The notes beneath the pieces were generated by a model. The model saw nothing but the letters and a program-made list of their open reading frames with translations. It was not told the origin of the DNA and made no database searches. The position numbers and the translations under genes are program-made. 64,000 nucleotides of DNA from Serripes groenlandicus (lineage: Eukaryota > Mollusca > Bivalvia > Cardiida > Cardiidae), in NCBI GenBank assembly GCA_031761405.1, contig JASEVX010000001.1, forward strand, positions 198,998,110-199,062,109, written 5' to 3'. Below are positions 1-11,057 of the stretch, one piece after another (position 1 is the first letter of the stretch; the number at the start of each line of letters is the position of its first letter).

Positions 1-285
1 GTCACTGGACAAGCGTCATTTATCTTTCACCAATGGGTTGTGAGTTCGAACCCCATCATAGCCAATATTCTTTCCGACGTTTGTCAAAAGTCAATGTGAC
101 AAGCGTCATTCATCTTTCACCAATGGGCTTACAGTCTATGTGGAAAAGCAGCCAGCTGCTTGGAAAGTATGTTGTGTGGTGTACTGGTGTGAGCAAACTA
201 GGAAAGATAATGAGTAAGTGAACTGGACGCCGTGATATGACTGAAAAATTGTTGAAACCAGCGTTAAACCCCAATCAATCAATCA
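1..285 (+). repeat. tRNA-derived SINE (head truncated by window edge)
   Basis: A B-box-like GAGTTCGAACCCC lies near the start. The body carries GTGTACTGGTGTGAGCAAACTAGGAA, written here in parts (GTGTACTGGTGTG, then AGCAAACTAGGAA), and the 3' end is GCGTTAAACCCC followed by a (CAAT)n tail. The tail and the CCGTGATATGAC block recur in the SINE at 5925-6172. A short stretch of the head is repeated, so two partial heads may be joined. Confidence 0.65.
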
Positions 286-331
286 TGAAGAAAACATTTT
301 TTTTCCAAAGTTGATTCTTGTATTCTTTCAG

Positions 332-557
332 ATGATGAAGCTACAGACACAGAAAGATGGAGCTCTCATCAACTTCTTGGAATAGTTAATATGGACTTGG
401 AATTTGCTCATGCGGAATATGGATTAACGTTTATTGAAAAGCATTTTTGGTGCAGGGATATGCTGATATGTACCCTAGCGAGGGAGAATTATTGAGTCGA
501 GACAGAGCTCCAGTAAAGATTGATGCAATCATTGTTTTTACTAGTGAACAGGCATGA
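332..557 (+). CDS. Candidate terminal exon(s) of an unidentified plus-strand gene
   Basis: A good acceptor (TATTCTTTCAG) ends at 331. From 334 a frame reads DEATDTERWSSHQLLGI. At 385 there is a GT, and at 455 a second acceptor (TTTTTGGTGCAG). From 456, in the matching phase, it reads GYADMYPSEGELLSRDR and on to a TGA at 555-557. The two parts join in phase 0 if a 71-bp intron (385-455) is removed; without it the frames disagree, because there is a TGA at 435 in the second frame. The composition looks protein-like, rich in D/E/R with few low-complexity runs. I do not recognise the family. It could also be a frameshifted pseudogene fragment. The upstream exons would lie left of the window. Confidence 0.35.
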
Positions 558-576
558 TTAAAATGATACTTTAACC

Positions 577-768
577 CAGAGGTCTAGATAAGGGGCGTTT
601 TGCATGTTCTAAAATCTTTATTTGACCCTCTAACCCTATATTGTGGGTACTCAAAAGAATCGTCTCAGTGAGATGATTCTTTTGAGTACCCACACCATGG
701 GGTTTTCTTTAATAATAAGAGAAATTGTGGGAAAAAGAGATGAATTCCCCTCCTTATCTTGACCTCTG
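577..768. mobile_element. hAT-type foldback MITE, 192 bp
   Basis: The ends are CAGAGGTCTAGATAAGG and its inverted counterpart CCTTATCTTGACCTCTG. The flanks are an 8-bp direct repeat CTTTAACC (569-576 and 769-776), as expected of hAT elements. The centre is a long hairpin: GTGGGTACTCAAAAGAATC pairs with its complement, with almost no loop. Related copies are at 1858, 24374, 24680 and 36951. Confidence 0.75.
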
Positions 769-770
769 CT

Positions 771-944
771 TTAACCCTATCCCACATACAATAAGTTTAC
801 TGCAGATGACTTTCAATATACATCTTGGCAAATATATGGATATTCTATAAATAAAAGTATAATAATTGAATAAAATTGAAAACATTGTGACAAAAGGAGA
901 AAGGTGTCTGCGCCAAAACGTATCCACATGTGGGAAAGGGTTAA
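771..944 (-). mobile_element. TTAA MITE copy (internally deleted)
   Basis: Starts TTAACCCTATCCCACATAC and ends ATGTGGGAAAGGGTTAA. The central hairpin is missing. Its left end was the target of the hAT MITE at 577-768. Confidence 0.8.
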
Positions 945-1503
945 GACATTTGCCTTGGAAACATTTATAATATCTAGAAAATTCCAAGGACAGTTTTGAT
1001 AAAACATTTGGACACATTTTGAGGAATGAAGAACTTGCTCGGTTCTAGCTATTTCTCATGTTCCCAACACGTTTTTAGAAATCGTTTGCTGCAGAAGACT
1101 TGGATATTGTCTGCATCTTGGAAAGAGCTCATTCAGTCCTGGATGATAATAGTTACTAGTTCTGTGGCCTTTTGCCAGTATTTCTTTTTTTATTCAATTT
1201 CATTTTGGCCAGATTCCATTTGCAACAAGCATGACATTTCAATAACAAAAAAATCTTTTGGTGCTTGTGAACAAAGTATTTACATCATTAAATTGTTGAT
1301 GTTAAAGAATTGATACTGTGTTATTTAAAACCTACAACAATGAGTTAAATTTGAATTTTGTTTACGTTTAAATTTTTGCCTGTCGATCGTCGGCTTTGTT
1401 TTGAAAATATGTTTTGAATAATGTATCTGCAATTTACATTCCATAATATATAGATGAAACTATGTCGCGTCTGAAAGAAAATGGGTCATTGCAATAAAGT
1501 GTG
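945..1503. other. Unannotated repeat-poor stretch
   Basis: AT-rich sequence with no recognisable coding signal, RNA gene or repeat structure that I can support. Confidence 0.5.
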
Positions 1504-1733
1504 TTAACCCTTTCCCTCATATAGACGCTTTCTGACGCCTCTGCAACAGACGGCTTTTTGAAAACATAGTGACAAAAGAAGAAATTGCACAAAACGTGCA
1601 ATTTCTCCTTTTGCCACAATGTTTTCCACTTTTCGTCATAGGTTATTCATTCAATTATGGAGATTTTCTATGTTTGGACGAAATACGTTCAAAGTCGTCT
1701 GCTGCAGAATTGTCATATGAGGGAAAGGGTTAA
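1504..1733 (+). mobile_element. Full-length TTAA MITE, 230 bp
   Basis: TTAA at both ends, with inverted termini CCCTTTCCCTCATA and TATGAGGGAAAGGG (one mismatch here). An inner hairpin is formed by GAAATTGCACAAAACGTGC / AATTTC. It matches the other 230-bp copies nearly base for base. Confidence 0.9.
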
Positions 1734-1857
1734 CAAAGTGATAATAAGTGGAAATAAACAAGGCTATTTTGTTTTTTTGTAACCAGTGTTTGTCCTTGAA
1801 TTTGTATGTTATGGGTACTGACGAATTATCTCAAACAATAAAAACCCACAACATAAA

Positions 1858-1950
1858 CCAGGGCCCCAGGTAAGGGTAAACCTTATATTGGGGGTACTTT
1901 TAAGAATCAGCTCACTGAGAAGATTCCTTTGAATCCCCACACTATAGGGT
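1858..1950. repeat. Diverged hAT-type foldback MITE fragment
   Basis: Contains the foldback core (GGGTACTTTTAAGAATC, then CACTGAGAAGATTCCTTTGA) related to 577-768. The outer end is missing. Confidence 0.5.
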
Positions 1951-1958
1951 TAAATGAC

Positions 1959-2105
1959 TTAAAAGCCAACAACAAATCTGCAGCGGACAGCTTTGAAAAC
2001 ATCTTGGTAATAATATAGAACATTTCTATAATTGAAAGTTATTAAATATAATTGAAAATAGTATGGCAAAAGAAGAAATTTCACACTATATGTGGGAAAA
2101 GGTGA
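1959..2105 (-). repeat. Degenerate TTAA MITE
   Basis: AACAAATCTGCAGCGGACAG at the left and TATGTGGGAAAAGG at the right match the family. The inner part is shortened. Confidence 0.6.
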
Positions 2106-2430
2106 CAAAGAGATATAAATAGGCAAAGAGACTGGTAGATCTATAAGCCTCAGATTAACATTTATTCAGAGGGTTTAAGAATGCTTGGATGATGGATCAG
2201 ACTGGAAGGAGAAGCAAGCTCACTTGGTTTAATCTGTTCACATATTCTTAAAGATTTGATTTTGTTTGACCATCCTCTAGTGTTGTAACTTTGAACTTAG
2301 TATGTTAGAAACTACCCAACGATATTCCTTTACAACAAAACGAACAGTTACAAGTAATTAAATTTCTTTCTTTGTTAAAGGAAAACAGGAAAATAGTCAT
2401 TTTGATTGATGAAATTAGACAGGGAAAATG

Positions 2431-2653
2431 TTGAACCCACATTTATCAAATCTGCAGCAGACAACTTTGAAAAGATTTACTCAAGATCTGGAAAATCTCT
2501 AGAAATGAAGGTAAACTTACTCGAAAACAGTTGAAAACATCGTGGCAAAAGGAGAAATTGCTCAAGACGAGCAATTTCTCCTTTGTAATAATATTTTCAA
2601 AAGTCGTCTGTTGTAGACGAGTCAAAATGCGTCTATAGGTGGGAAAGGGATAA
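2431..2653 (-). mobile_element. TTAA MITE, near full length
   Basis: Left end TTGAACCCACA, right end GGTGGGAAAGGGATAA; hairpin GAAATTGCTCAAGACGAGC / AATTTC in the middle. Both TTAA sites are mutated. Confidence 0.8.
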
Positions 2654-3118
2654 TTATCTGAAAAATGAAATTAATGTATTGCATATTTGCATCTTTCTTT
2701 TGGAACTTGGTGAACTGTGGTTTTGGGATTAAAGAAAGACATGAACTAGCTGTTCATGATGTAAATGTATGACCAATGTGCTTGTGTAATTCTTTGTAGT
2801 TACCTTTTTTTTCTCCATTAAATTTGATAAACTAAGGCTTTTTTTACTTTAATTGTTTCCCACACAAGGCAAAATGTATGTGACATAAAAAGTTGAATAC
2901 ACAAGTTGTTCTGAAATCAATTTTTTGTTAATGAACCTATCCATGTGAAAAGGCGCAAGTTAAGATTTTGTAAACGGTCAGTATGTACACCTGTACAATC
3001 TGATTAAGTTCTACACTGTTCAACTATTACTTGCATAAGCTTATTAGAAGCCTTTATCAACTTTAGTAGATTTTGATCAGATGGAGGATATGTACACTGT
3101 TCAGAAATGTACCTTTAT
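2654..3118. other. Unannotated stretch
   Basis: AT-rich with no supported gene or repeat. 2106-2430 likewise shows nothing I can name. Confidence 0.5.
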
Positions 3119-5159
3119 TATGTCTCCCCCTGTATACATTGGAGTTATATTGTTTTTGTCCTGGATGTCTGTCTGTCTGTCCGTCTGTCCCAAATCGTGT
3201 CTACTCCATATCTCCAAGACGGCTTGAATTTACATGAAACTTGGGTCACATGTTCATCTCATCAAGGCGATGTGCAAAACCCATGTCTTGACCATACCGA
3301 TTTAAGGTCAAGGTCACGCTTGAAGGTCAAAGGTTTGAGGCTTTATTTTGTGTCCGCTCCATATCTCAAAGACGGCTTGAAGGATTTTTTATGAAACTTG
3401 AGTCAGATGTTCACCTCATCAAGGCGATGTGCAGAACCCATGTCTAGACCATACCGGTTCAAGGTCAAGCTTGAAGGTCAAAGGTTTTAGGCTTTATTTC
3501 GTGTCTGCTGCATATCTCCAAGACGGCTTGAAGGATTTCTTAGAAACTTAAGTCAGATGTTCAACTCATCAAGGCGATGTGCAGAACCCATGTCTCGACC
3601 ATACCAGTTCAAGGTCAAGGTCACACTTGATTGTCAAAGGTTTGAGGCTTTATTTCGTGTCCATAATTTTGAAACATTGTATGTAATTATGTCTCATATT
3701 GCTTTTGCCTGCGCCGTCTGTCCGTCTGTCTGTCTGTCTGTACGTCCACATTTCTTGTCCGGCCTTTATCTCACAACCCCTTGGCCACATTTCTATGAAA
3801 CTTCACAGGAGTCATCGGTACAACGTCTAGTTGCGCATATTACGAGGGCGTTTAATTTGACCTACTTTTGGATGAGTTATTGGTCATTAGGCCAAATTGA
3901 GGGAAAATCTTGTTAACTCTGTAGAAGCAACATGTTTTGCTTCAGCGGCTTGAAATTTGTTCAGAATGTTGAGCTGAATGATATCTAGGCCAAGTTCGAA
4001 TATGGGTCAAGCCGGGTCAAAAACTAGGTCACTAGGTCAAATTGAAGGAAAATCTTGTGAACACTTTGGATGCCGCATTCTTTGCTTCAGCAGCTTGAAA
4101 TTTTGTCAGAATGTTTGTCTAAATGATATCTAGGCTAAGTTCGGATATGGGTCATGCCGAGTTAAAAACTAGGTCACTAAGCCAAATTGAAAGGTAATCT
4201 TGTTAACACTCTGGATACTGCATTTTTAATTTCAGCATGATGAAACTTAATTAGAATGTTTTTCTTGATAATATGTAGGCCAAGTTTGAATATGGGTCAT
4301 GCTGGGTCAAAAACTAGGTCACTAGACCAAATTGAAGGACAATCTTGTGAACACTTTGGATGCCATATTTTTTGCTTCAGCAGCTTGGAATTTGGTCAGA
4401 ATGTGTTGAGCAAGTTGAAACTTTGTCAGAATGTTGTCTTGATGATATCTAGTCCATGTTGGAATATGGGTCATATCAGGTAAAAAAATATAGATCACTA
4501 GACCAAATGAAGGAAAAGATTGTTAACACTGTAGAGGTTGCATTCAGAATAATTGTCTTGATGTGTTTTGCATTGCAGTACATTGTATAATTAAGGTGAG
4601 CGATCCAGGGCCATCATGGCCCTCTTGTTTAAAATTGCCATTTCATTCTTGTCCGGCCTTCATCTCACAACCCCTTTGCCACATTTCTATGAAACTTCAC
4701 AGGAGTCATCGGTACAACGTCTAGTTGCGCATATTACGAGGGCGTTTAATTTGACCTAATTTTGGTTGAGTTATTGCCCTTTTTTTAAAATTGCCATTTC
4801 ATTCTTGTCCGGCCTTCATCTCACAACCCCTTTGCCACATTTCTATGAAACTTCACAGGAGTCATCGGTACAACGTCTAGTTGCGCATATTACGAGGGCG
4901 TTTAATTTGACCTAATTTTGGTTGAGTTATTGCCCTTTTTTTAAAATTGCCATTTCATTCTTGTCCGGCCTTCATCTCACAACCCCTTTGCCACATTTCT
5001 ATGAAACTTCACAGGAGTCATCGGTACAATGTCTTGTTGCGCATATTACGAGGGCGTTTAATTTGACCTACTTTTGGATGAGTTATTGCCCTTTTTTAAA
5101 ATAAATCACTAACTGACAAAATACAGTCAGCCAGACAAATACCCCTTGGGGGAGACATA
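3119..5159 (+). mobile_element. Pearl-like composite element, family A
   Basis: The outer ends are inverted: ATGTCTCCCCC at 3119 and GGGGGAGACAT near 5158. It contains GTCTGTCTGTCCGTC microsatellite tracts (about 3167 and 3717) and three tandem cores: a ~154-bp core with AAGGTCAAAGGTTTGAGGC (3220-3660), a ~120-bp core with GGGTCAAAAACTAGGTCAC (3930-4540), and an exact 156-bp core with TTGTCCGGCCTTCATCTCAC (about 4647, 4803, 4959). A typical 3' end (CCAGGGCCATCATGGCCCTC then TTGTTT) at about 4605-4631 shows that at least two elements are nested or fused. No coding capacity is seen. Confidence 0.7.
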
Positions 5160-5479
5160 CGTTTTTCCCAAAAACAACCTCTAGTATTTCAAACCTTTTA
5201 CACATGCAGGTTGCCAACTCGATATGGTTTGTGAAAATATCATAATGATAATTGATGATATTTATCAGAAGCAACATTTTTAGTTTTTATTTGCCATTGC
5301 TTATGTTTAGCAACAGTTGTTAACTGTTTTGAGGAATACTTTAGTCTTGAATGTTACAGCTACAGTAAAAGATGTGTTATTGTAAACCATTTGCTATCAT
5401 GTCCACTTTGTACAAGGTCAAGATAAAATTAGTAATTAAAAGTTGAATACTGTCTGATTTGGAGAGATTTTGACAGATA

Positions 5480-5825
5480 TTTGAGGGGGAGACATCTGTC
5501 TTTGTGTCAAAAACAATTCTAGGTATTCCCTTTTTTTTAAAATAAAAAAAGAAGGGCTCGTGTCGTACCATTGGTGTCGTCGATGTTGTAGTCGACACAA
5601 AACTCTAACCGTAACTCAAAAAAGTTGCACATATTCAAATGAAACTTGGTACACATGTTCCTAGAAACAATATGAATATCTATACCATGTCACATTTAAC
5701 TCTGGATTAAATAATTGTAATATTTATTCAGTTATGCCCCTTTATGGACTGGAAATTTATGAAAACACAGATGAGCGTATTGTGTTCGCTCCGAGGCACA
5801 ATTGTTTTGTTTGAGAGCTGCTCAT
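5480..5825 (+). repeat. Pearl-like terminus plus related core
   Basis: GGGGGAGACATCTGTC repeats the right end of the element at 3119-5159. Downstream, ATGAAACTTGGTACACATG and GTTATGCCCCTTTATGG match the shared core phrases of these families. A small hairpin followed by CAATTGTTTTG closes the block. 5160-5480 holds nothing else I can name. Confidence 0.5.
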
Positions 5826-5924
5826 AGGTAGTTGTCCTTATATTTGTGATAGATTGGCAATGAAGATCCCCTCGATAGTGTATTTGTAGAGCGAGACTTT
5901 AAAATGGTAGTAATGGCTGCGACC

Positions 5925-6172
5925 CGGCCGGGTAGCTCAATTGGTAGCGTATCTGACTCGTGATCTGGAGGTCACGGGTTCGATACCTGGTTGCGGCGAC
6001 ATTCTTTCAGGCGATGTTTTCCATTGCCTCTCTATGTGAGAAAGTAGTCAGTGGCTTCGAAAGAATGTTGTGTAAGTACTGGTGTGGGAAAGCCAGGAAA
6101 ACATGGGTAGGTGCACTGACCGCCGTGATATGACCAAAGCGGCGTTAAACTCCAAACAAACAAACAAACAGT
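5925..6172 (+). repeat. tRNA-derived SINE, complete
   Basis: A box (TAGCTCAATTGGTAG) and B box (GGTTCGATACC) have the spacing of a tRNA promoter. A ~150-bp body follows, then CCGTGATATGACC and GCGGCGTTAAACTCC with an (ACAA)n tail. The tRNA part lacks a clean cloverleaf, so it is a SINE head and not a functional tRNA. Confidence 0.8.
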
Positions 6173-6291
6173 AATGGCTGCCCTCCTTGGCGCTTAGGGT
6201 TGCCGGGTAAGCATAACGACTGACTGGCTGGTGTCGGGCTAAATAGATCATAAGTACTGGTAATTTACCCAGGAAATGCCATGATATAATT

Positions 6292-7006
6292 CAACAAGAG
6301 GACCATGAGGGCCTATGCTCTACTGGCATTGATCTGGCTTGTTTCAAAAGGAACCAATATGTCATCAATATTCAAATACCATCTAAGTTTGGTGAAGATC
6401 AGATAGTAAATGGAAGCTCTATTGTGTTCACAAGCTGTATTATAGCAATTTTGACAATTTCAAGGGCCATAATCCAGCCACGCATGGGTAGATCTGGCCG
6501 GTTTTTAGAAATGAACCAAACTCGTGGATATCTAACTACTGTATAAGTTTGGTTGAGATACAATAAAAAATAAAGACTCGTGTTAACAAGCTCTATTATA
6601 GCAATTTTGACCATTTCAAGGGCCATAATCCAGTCATGCATGGGCAGATCTGGCTGGTTTTCGAAAGGAACCGGGCTCTCATGGATATCTAACTACTGTA
6701 TAAGTTTGGTTGAGATACAATCAAAAGACTGTATCATGTTAACAAGCTCTTTTATAGCAATTTTGACCATTTCAAGGGCCATAATGCAATTGTTGACGCT
6801 AGACAGAATATGATCTCGATAGCTCACCTTGAGCACTTTGTGCACAGGTGACCTAAAAATGAAGGAATTATGGTGAGGATATTGAGAGGGTCCTTTTTGT
6901 TAAGTTTCATTCGAATTGACCCACTGGTTACAGAGGAGAAAATGTTGATGCAAAACAGACAAAGGGCGATCACAATAACTCACTTCCTGCTCATGTGAGC
7001 TAAAAG
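6292..7006 (-). mobile_element. Pearl-like element, family B (minus)
   Basis: Read on the minus strand it starts GCTCACATGAGCAGG (with a second head AGGTCACCTGTGCAC). It has two to three ~162-bp cores carrying ATTATGGCCCTTGAAATGG and CTCAACCAAACTTATACAG, and ends GGCCCTCATGGTCCTCTTG then TT. It is the same family as the plus-strand copy at 43932. Confidence 0.65.
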
Positions 7007-7149
7007 TCTCAACAAATGTTTCAGACTTTACACCAAAAGCAATATTTGCAAATCTCGAACACAGAAAAAATGTATTTTTTCACGAAATAGTTTTTTGAAA
7101 TACTGTATAACAGATGCAACATTACCAAATTAAATATTAAGGGCAAATA

Positions 7150-7365
7150 TTCCACATGTCATGAAGTAATCTGTTTGAGTGGTTGACTTCTGGGATTTTG
7201 GTGTAGCACCCCTGGTTTCATACCCCACTCAGGACAGTCATGGAGGTGTGCCCATGGGTGACAAGGCCCATTGCCTACCTTGGTACTGGTCTGGATTCAT
7301 AAATGTTCTGTTGTTGTTATATGAATGAAATTCCCCTGAAAGCGGCTTAAAACGCAACATATCAT
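7150..7365 (+). repeat. Probable old SINE
   Basis: A B-box-like GGTTTCATACCCC is followed by a body and GCGGCTTAAAACGC near the 3' end, matching the general SINE plan. Strongly diverged. Confidence 0.4.
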
Positions 7366-7407
7366 GGTATACTTGTACACAGGGATAATATGGTATAACT
7401 AGAATGG

Positions 7408-7700
7408 AGTGCTCCGGGGAGCACGTGTGTCACCTGCCGGCACCTTGTCAGAAAATTTTAATTTTTGACAGAAAAGGGGCGATAACTCTGATATAAAAAA
7501 TATTTGGATCATCCCTCTTTTGTGAACTCATTACAAAGATTGATATAAACATTTGTCAGAAGTTTCAATCCAATCCATTGAGTAGAAAAAAAGTTATTTG
7601 AAAACGTGACGAAAAAGTGTGACGACAGACAGACAGACGCCGGACAAAAAAAAAAGTAATCCCTAAGTGCCTACCATGCTACGCAGGTGACACAAAAAGT
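7408..7700 (-). mobile_element. Short pearl-like element
   Basis: Inverted ends GTGTCACCTGC and GCAGGTGACAC. A GACAGACAGACAGACG microsatellite lies near the right end, so the element is oriented to the minus strand. It carries a single core with GGGGCGATAACTC. No coding. Confidence 0.6.
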
Positions 7701-7964
7701 CATGGTCTTCACAAAATCTTATAACTTAGGACCTCACAGACATTACTGCTTGCAAACTATGTCACACTTTTTTGGGATAAAATGAGACACACATACATGT
7801 ATCGGAAAACTTTATTTCCAAGAGGTTTATGTACAAAGGCTGTAAAACAATTGATATAAAATAACAAAGCAGTAAAGGAACTTTACTTAATAACATTTGC
7901 ATAGGGAAATAAAATTAAGACAAAAGAAGCAAAAGGCCCAGTTTGGTGTTTCATAAGTAACCAA

Positions 7965-8165
7965 TTTTCACCTGCAGACGCATTTTGACAATTCTGCAGC
8001 TAACAACTTTTGAAAACATTATGGCAAAGGATAAATTTCTCCAATTGCCATAATGTATTCTACTATATTATAAAATAATACTTTTATCTGTAGTTGTTTC
8101 TTACATTTTCTCTATTGTTTTCAAACTGTCTGCTGCAGATTTGTTGTATTTTGCGAAGGGGAATC
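7965..8165 (+). repeat. Diverged TTAA MITE
   Basis: CAGACGCATTTTGAC at the left and CTGTCTGCTGCAGATTTGTT at the right. The TTAA ends have decayed. Confidence 0.65.
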
Positions 8166-8173
8166 AAATTCCA

Positions 8174-8344
8174 ACCCTTACTCTGAAAGATGACTTTTTA
8201 TTTCTGCGTAATGAGCAAATTCTCCTTTGGCTACAATGTTTTCAACTCTAATTCTATACTTTTCTTTATTGATATTTTCCATATGTTTGCCTAGATGTTT
8301 TAAACGTTGTCTGCTGCTGATTGGTTGCATGTGGGACTGGGTTA
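8174..8344 (+). repeat. TTAA MITE, left part deleted
   Basis: CAACCCTTACTC lies at the left. The right half is intact: GTCTGCTGCTGATTGGTTGC, then ATGTGGGACTGGGTTAA. Confidence 0.65.
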
Positions 8345-8419
8345 AAACTAACCTTTAGACTTTGAAGTAGTTATCAAAGGTCCATAAAACAAGTGAGCCA
8401 CATGTGGCTATTTTGGTTC

Positions 8420-8643
8420 TTAACCCTTGCCCACACATAGACACATTTTTAAAGCCTCTACAGCAGACGACTTGAGAAAGCATTGTGACCAAAAAATAAA
8501 TTGCTCATCATGACCAGTTTCTCCTTTTGTCATAACATTTTCAATTCCATTAAATAAACCATTATTTATTGAGGTTTTCCCATTTTCTGCTGATATGATT
8601 TCAAAGTCGCCTGTGGCAGATAAGTTGTATTTGGCAAAGGGTT
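8420..8643 (+). mobile_element. TTAA MITE, near full length
   Basis: TTAACCCTTGCCCACACATAG at the left in modified form (TTAACCCTTGCCC), GCAGATAAGTTGTATTTGGC at the right, and a diverged hairpin. Confidence 0.75.
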
Positions 8644-8778
8644 TTGCATCTGTGTATAGTGAAGACTCTGGTGAGCTCCAGTCTCATAGGACTTCACTGA
8701 CCGCATATACATGTATTATGTAATATATTTAAAAAAATCTTCTGACAATAATAAGGAAGTGTAGTCCCACTTATAACA

Positions 8779-8998
8779 TTAACCCTTAGCCACATACTTC
8801 AAATCTGCAGCAGATGACTTCGAAAACCTATTTACAAAACGTGAAAAATCTCCATAAATGAAAGTTTTATTATTAAAAAGAGTTGGAAAATATTGTGGCA
8901 AAAGAAGAAATTGCTCATTACAAGCAATTTCTTCTTTTGCAACAATATTTTCAGAAGTAGTCTGCTTTAGATGTGTCTACAAGTGAGAAAAGGTGTAA
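8779..8998 (-). mobile_element. TTAA MITE, near full length
   Basis: TTAACCCTTAGCCACATAC at the left, hairpin GAAATTGCTCATTACAAGC / AATTTC, and AGTGAGAAAAGG at the right. A short decayed copy follows at about 9128-9200. Confidence 0.75.
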
Positions 8999-9405
8999 AT
9001 GAACTAAAAACAGAATGTCATTATGACCCCAAATCGCTAGACGCGGCTCAAATGTATCTAAACATAGGTATAAATAGGACAAGGCACAATTTAAAATGTA
9101 ATACTTTATAAAAGAAATAATATATGTGACTTTTGCTGCCTCTGCAGCAGTCAATACTTCTTCACAATATTTTCAAAATATTTGTCTGCACCAGGGAGAA
9201 AGTTGTTGGCTTTTAAAAGTGCTATAATACTTGTATAATACATAAAGCTACTGTGAATGTGAAATAACATTAAAATTAATATCTGAAACAAATTCATAAT
9301 TTCATTGTCATTAATACTTATGTCTGTAATTTTCAGTAAACAAAAGCATCAATATGACATTCAACCCAAAACCCCGGTTTCATTCAATAACATAGTTCTG
9401 ACTAG

Positions 9406-9607
9406 TTACCCTTCCCACAAATAGACGCTTTCTGACGCATCTATGACTGATGTCTTTGAAAACATTATGACAAAAGAAGAAATTGCTCAAAATGAGCAAT
9501 TTCTTCCATTGCCTCAACGTTTTCTACATTATTCAATAATTCAGTTTACATTTATAGATGTTTCTTTATTGCCTGCTACAGATTTGTTGTATGTGGGAAA
9601 GGGTTAA
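9406..9607 (+). mobile_element. TTAA MITE
   Basis: TTACCCTTCCCACAAATAG at the left, hairpin GAAATTGCTCAAAATGAGC / AATTTC, and TATGTGGGAAAGGGTTAA at the right. Confidence 0.8.
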
Positions 9608-9689
9608 CAAGACTCTTTTAAGTTTGCAAACTAGATTTTTGATCCAATAAACTTTTTAACTGAATTTTCTGAAAAAGTTTCATTATCAA

Positions 9690-9913
9690 TTAACCCTCCT
9701 TTCCCACATACAACAAATCTACAGCAGACAACTTTGAAACTGTCTGAGCAAAAGCACAGAAGATCTCTTTAAATGAAAGAACTATAATTGAATAGAGTTG
9801 AAGACATGGTGACAAAAGGAGAAATTGCTCGTTTTGAGCATTTTTCTTTTGTTGCCATGTTTTCAAAAAGCTGTCTGCTGCAGAGGCGTCAGAAAGTTTC
9901 TATAAAGGGTTAA
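9690..9913 (-). mobile_element. TTAA MITE
   Basis: TTAACCCTCCTTTCCCACAT at the left and CTGCAGAGGCGTCAGAAAG near the right end, then AAGGGTTAA. Confidence 0.8.
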
Positions 9914-10129
9914 AAGTAAATTGAACCACTTATTTAAGACCAATTACTTTATATGATCATTTTAGAGTTGTATGAGTGAAACAATGTAACATGTAGAAAA
10001 AGGAACCTTTAATTATGATAAGAGTTCAATTTCACTTTTCCCATATTTTTTTCCAAAGCCTTAAATGGCATCTATGTCATGTAAAGGATTAAATTGATTG
10101 ATTGATTAATGTTAATTAATCAATTATTG

Positions 10130-10330
10130 ATTTGTTTTTAACACATTTATATTCATATCACAGTGGCCAGTTAACCTGCAAATGCGTTTCCTGACATTCC
10201 CACAGCAGTTCCCCACACAACAATCTTTCCAAACAACTGGCTGCTATTAGCCCATTGTTGAAAGATGAATGACTTGTGTCAAATTGAATTTTATAAAACA
10301 TCAGAAAGAATGCTGGCAGAGCTGGATTTC
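10130..10330 (-). repeat. SINE remnant (minus)
   Basis: AATCTTTCCAAACAACTGGC is the complement of the body of the SINE at 1-285. ATATCACAGTGGCCAG is the complement of its CCGTGATAT block. Confidence 0.55.
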
Positions 10331-10533
10331 AAACTCACAACCCTTGAATTGTCCGCCTGGGTCACTAACAATGCTCAGAAATGATTCAAGAACATTGTAC
10401 AAAATGTTTAATAATATGGATTGTTTTGGTAATAAATTCCTAAGCTTTTGATATTAAAAGTAAAACAAGTAATACTGAAATATTTTTAAAAAAAAAGACA
10501 TAAATACTGTCAAAGGTTTTTAAATATAAAAGC

Positions 10534-10753
10534 TTTACCCTTTCCCACATACAATAAATCTACATGAGACAACTTTTTAAACATTTCAAAACGGAAATTC
10601 TCTATAAATGTAAAAACAATTATTGAATAAAGCTGAAAACATTGCTGCAAAAGGAGAAATTGCTCATTACATGCACTTTGCCACAATGTTTTTTCAAAAA
10701 TTGTGTTCTGTAGAGGCTTTAGAAAGCGACTGTATATTTTGGGAAAGGGTTAT
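10534..10753 (-). mobile_element. TTAA MITE
   Basis: TTTACCCTTTCCCACATAC at the left and GGGAAAGGGTTA at the right. The hairpin arm is partly deleted. It lies just downstream of the LRRC72 stop codon, in the likely 3' UTR or flank. Confidence 0.75.
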
Positions 10754-10891
10754 ACAAAGCTGAATAGTAATAAGGCACTTCATTTTATAAAAACTGTAAC
10801 AAATATAATAACAAAGGATTGTGAAGCAGCAGTATTGAGTTAACCGATTGATTTAAATAAAGTAAAAAAGGTATCACAGTGAAGTCAATGA

Positions 10892-11057
10892 TTATCGATA
10901 TACATGGGTGATGATCTCTGGTGAGTCAAATGCGCTCGCAGCTTGTCGTCTGGCCTCGATTCGCGGAATCTTGGACCAGTCAAAGGTCGTGTATAAGGTC
11001 ACTGACTTTTTCAAACGTCTTGCATTGCAGGCGTCATCATCTGTTACATAAAGGGGG
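10892..11057 (-). CDS. LRRC72: LRRC72 exon 8 (last coding exon)
   Basis: Acceptor TTTTTTTACAG precedes the exon. It completes a split serine codon, reads PLYVTDDDACNARRLKKSVT and on to a TAA stop at 10892. The basic SVTLY-FDW-IPR block matches the C-terminal region of LRRC72. Confidence 0.85.

Noticed and set aside
1026..1313. 95-codon plus-strand frame
   Set aside because: Composition rich in S/F/I/L, as expected from AT-rich noncoding DNA; no homologous motif or splice signals.
3107..3916. Two plus-strand frames of 95 and 119 codons
   Set aside because: They fall in microsatellite and core repeats of the pearl-like element at 3119-5159, with VCLSVRLS reading through GTCTGTCC tracts.
5925..6000. 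tRNA gene (A and B boxes present)
   Set aside because: The anticodon and acceptor arms do not form clean stems, and the sequence continues into a SINE body and a (ACAA)n tail, so it is a SINE head.
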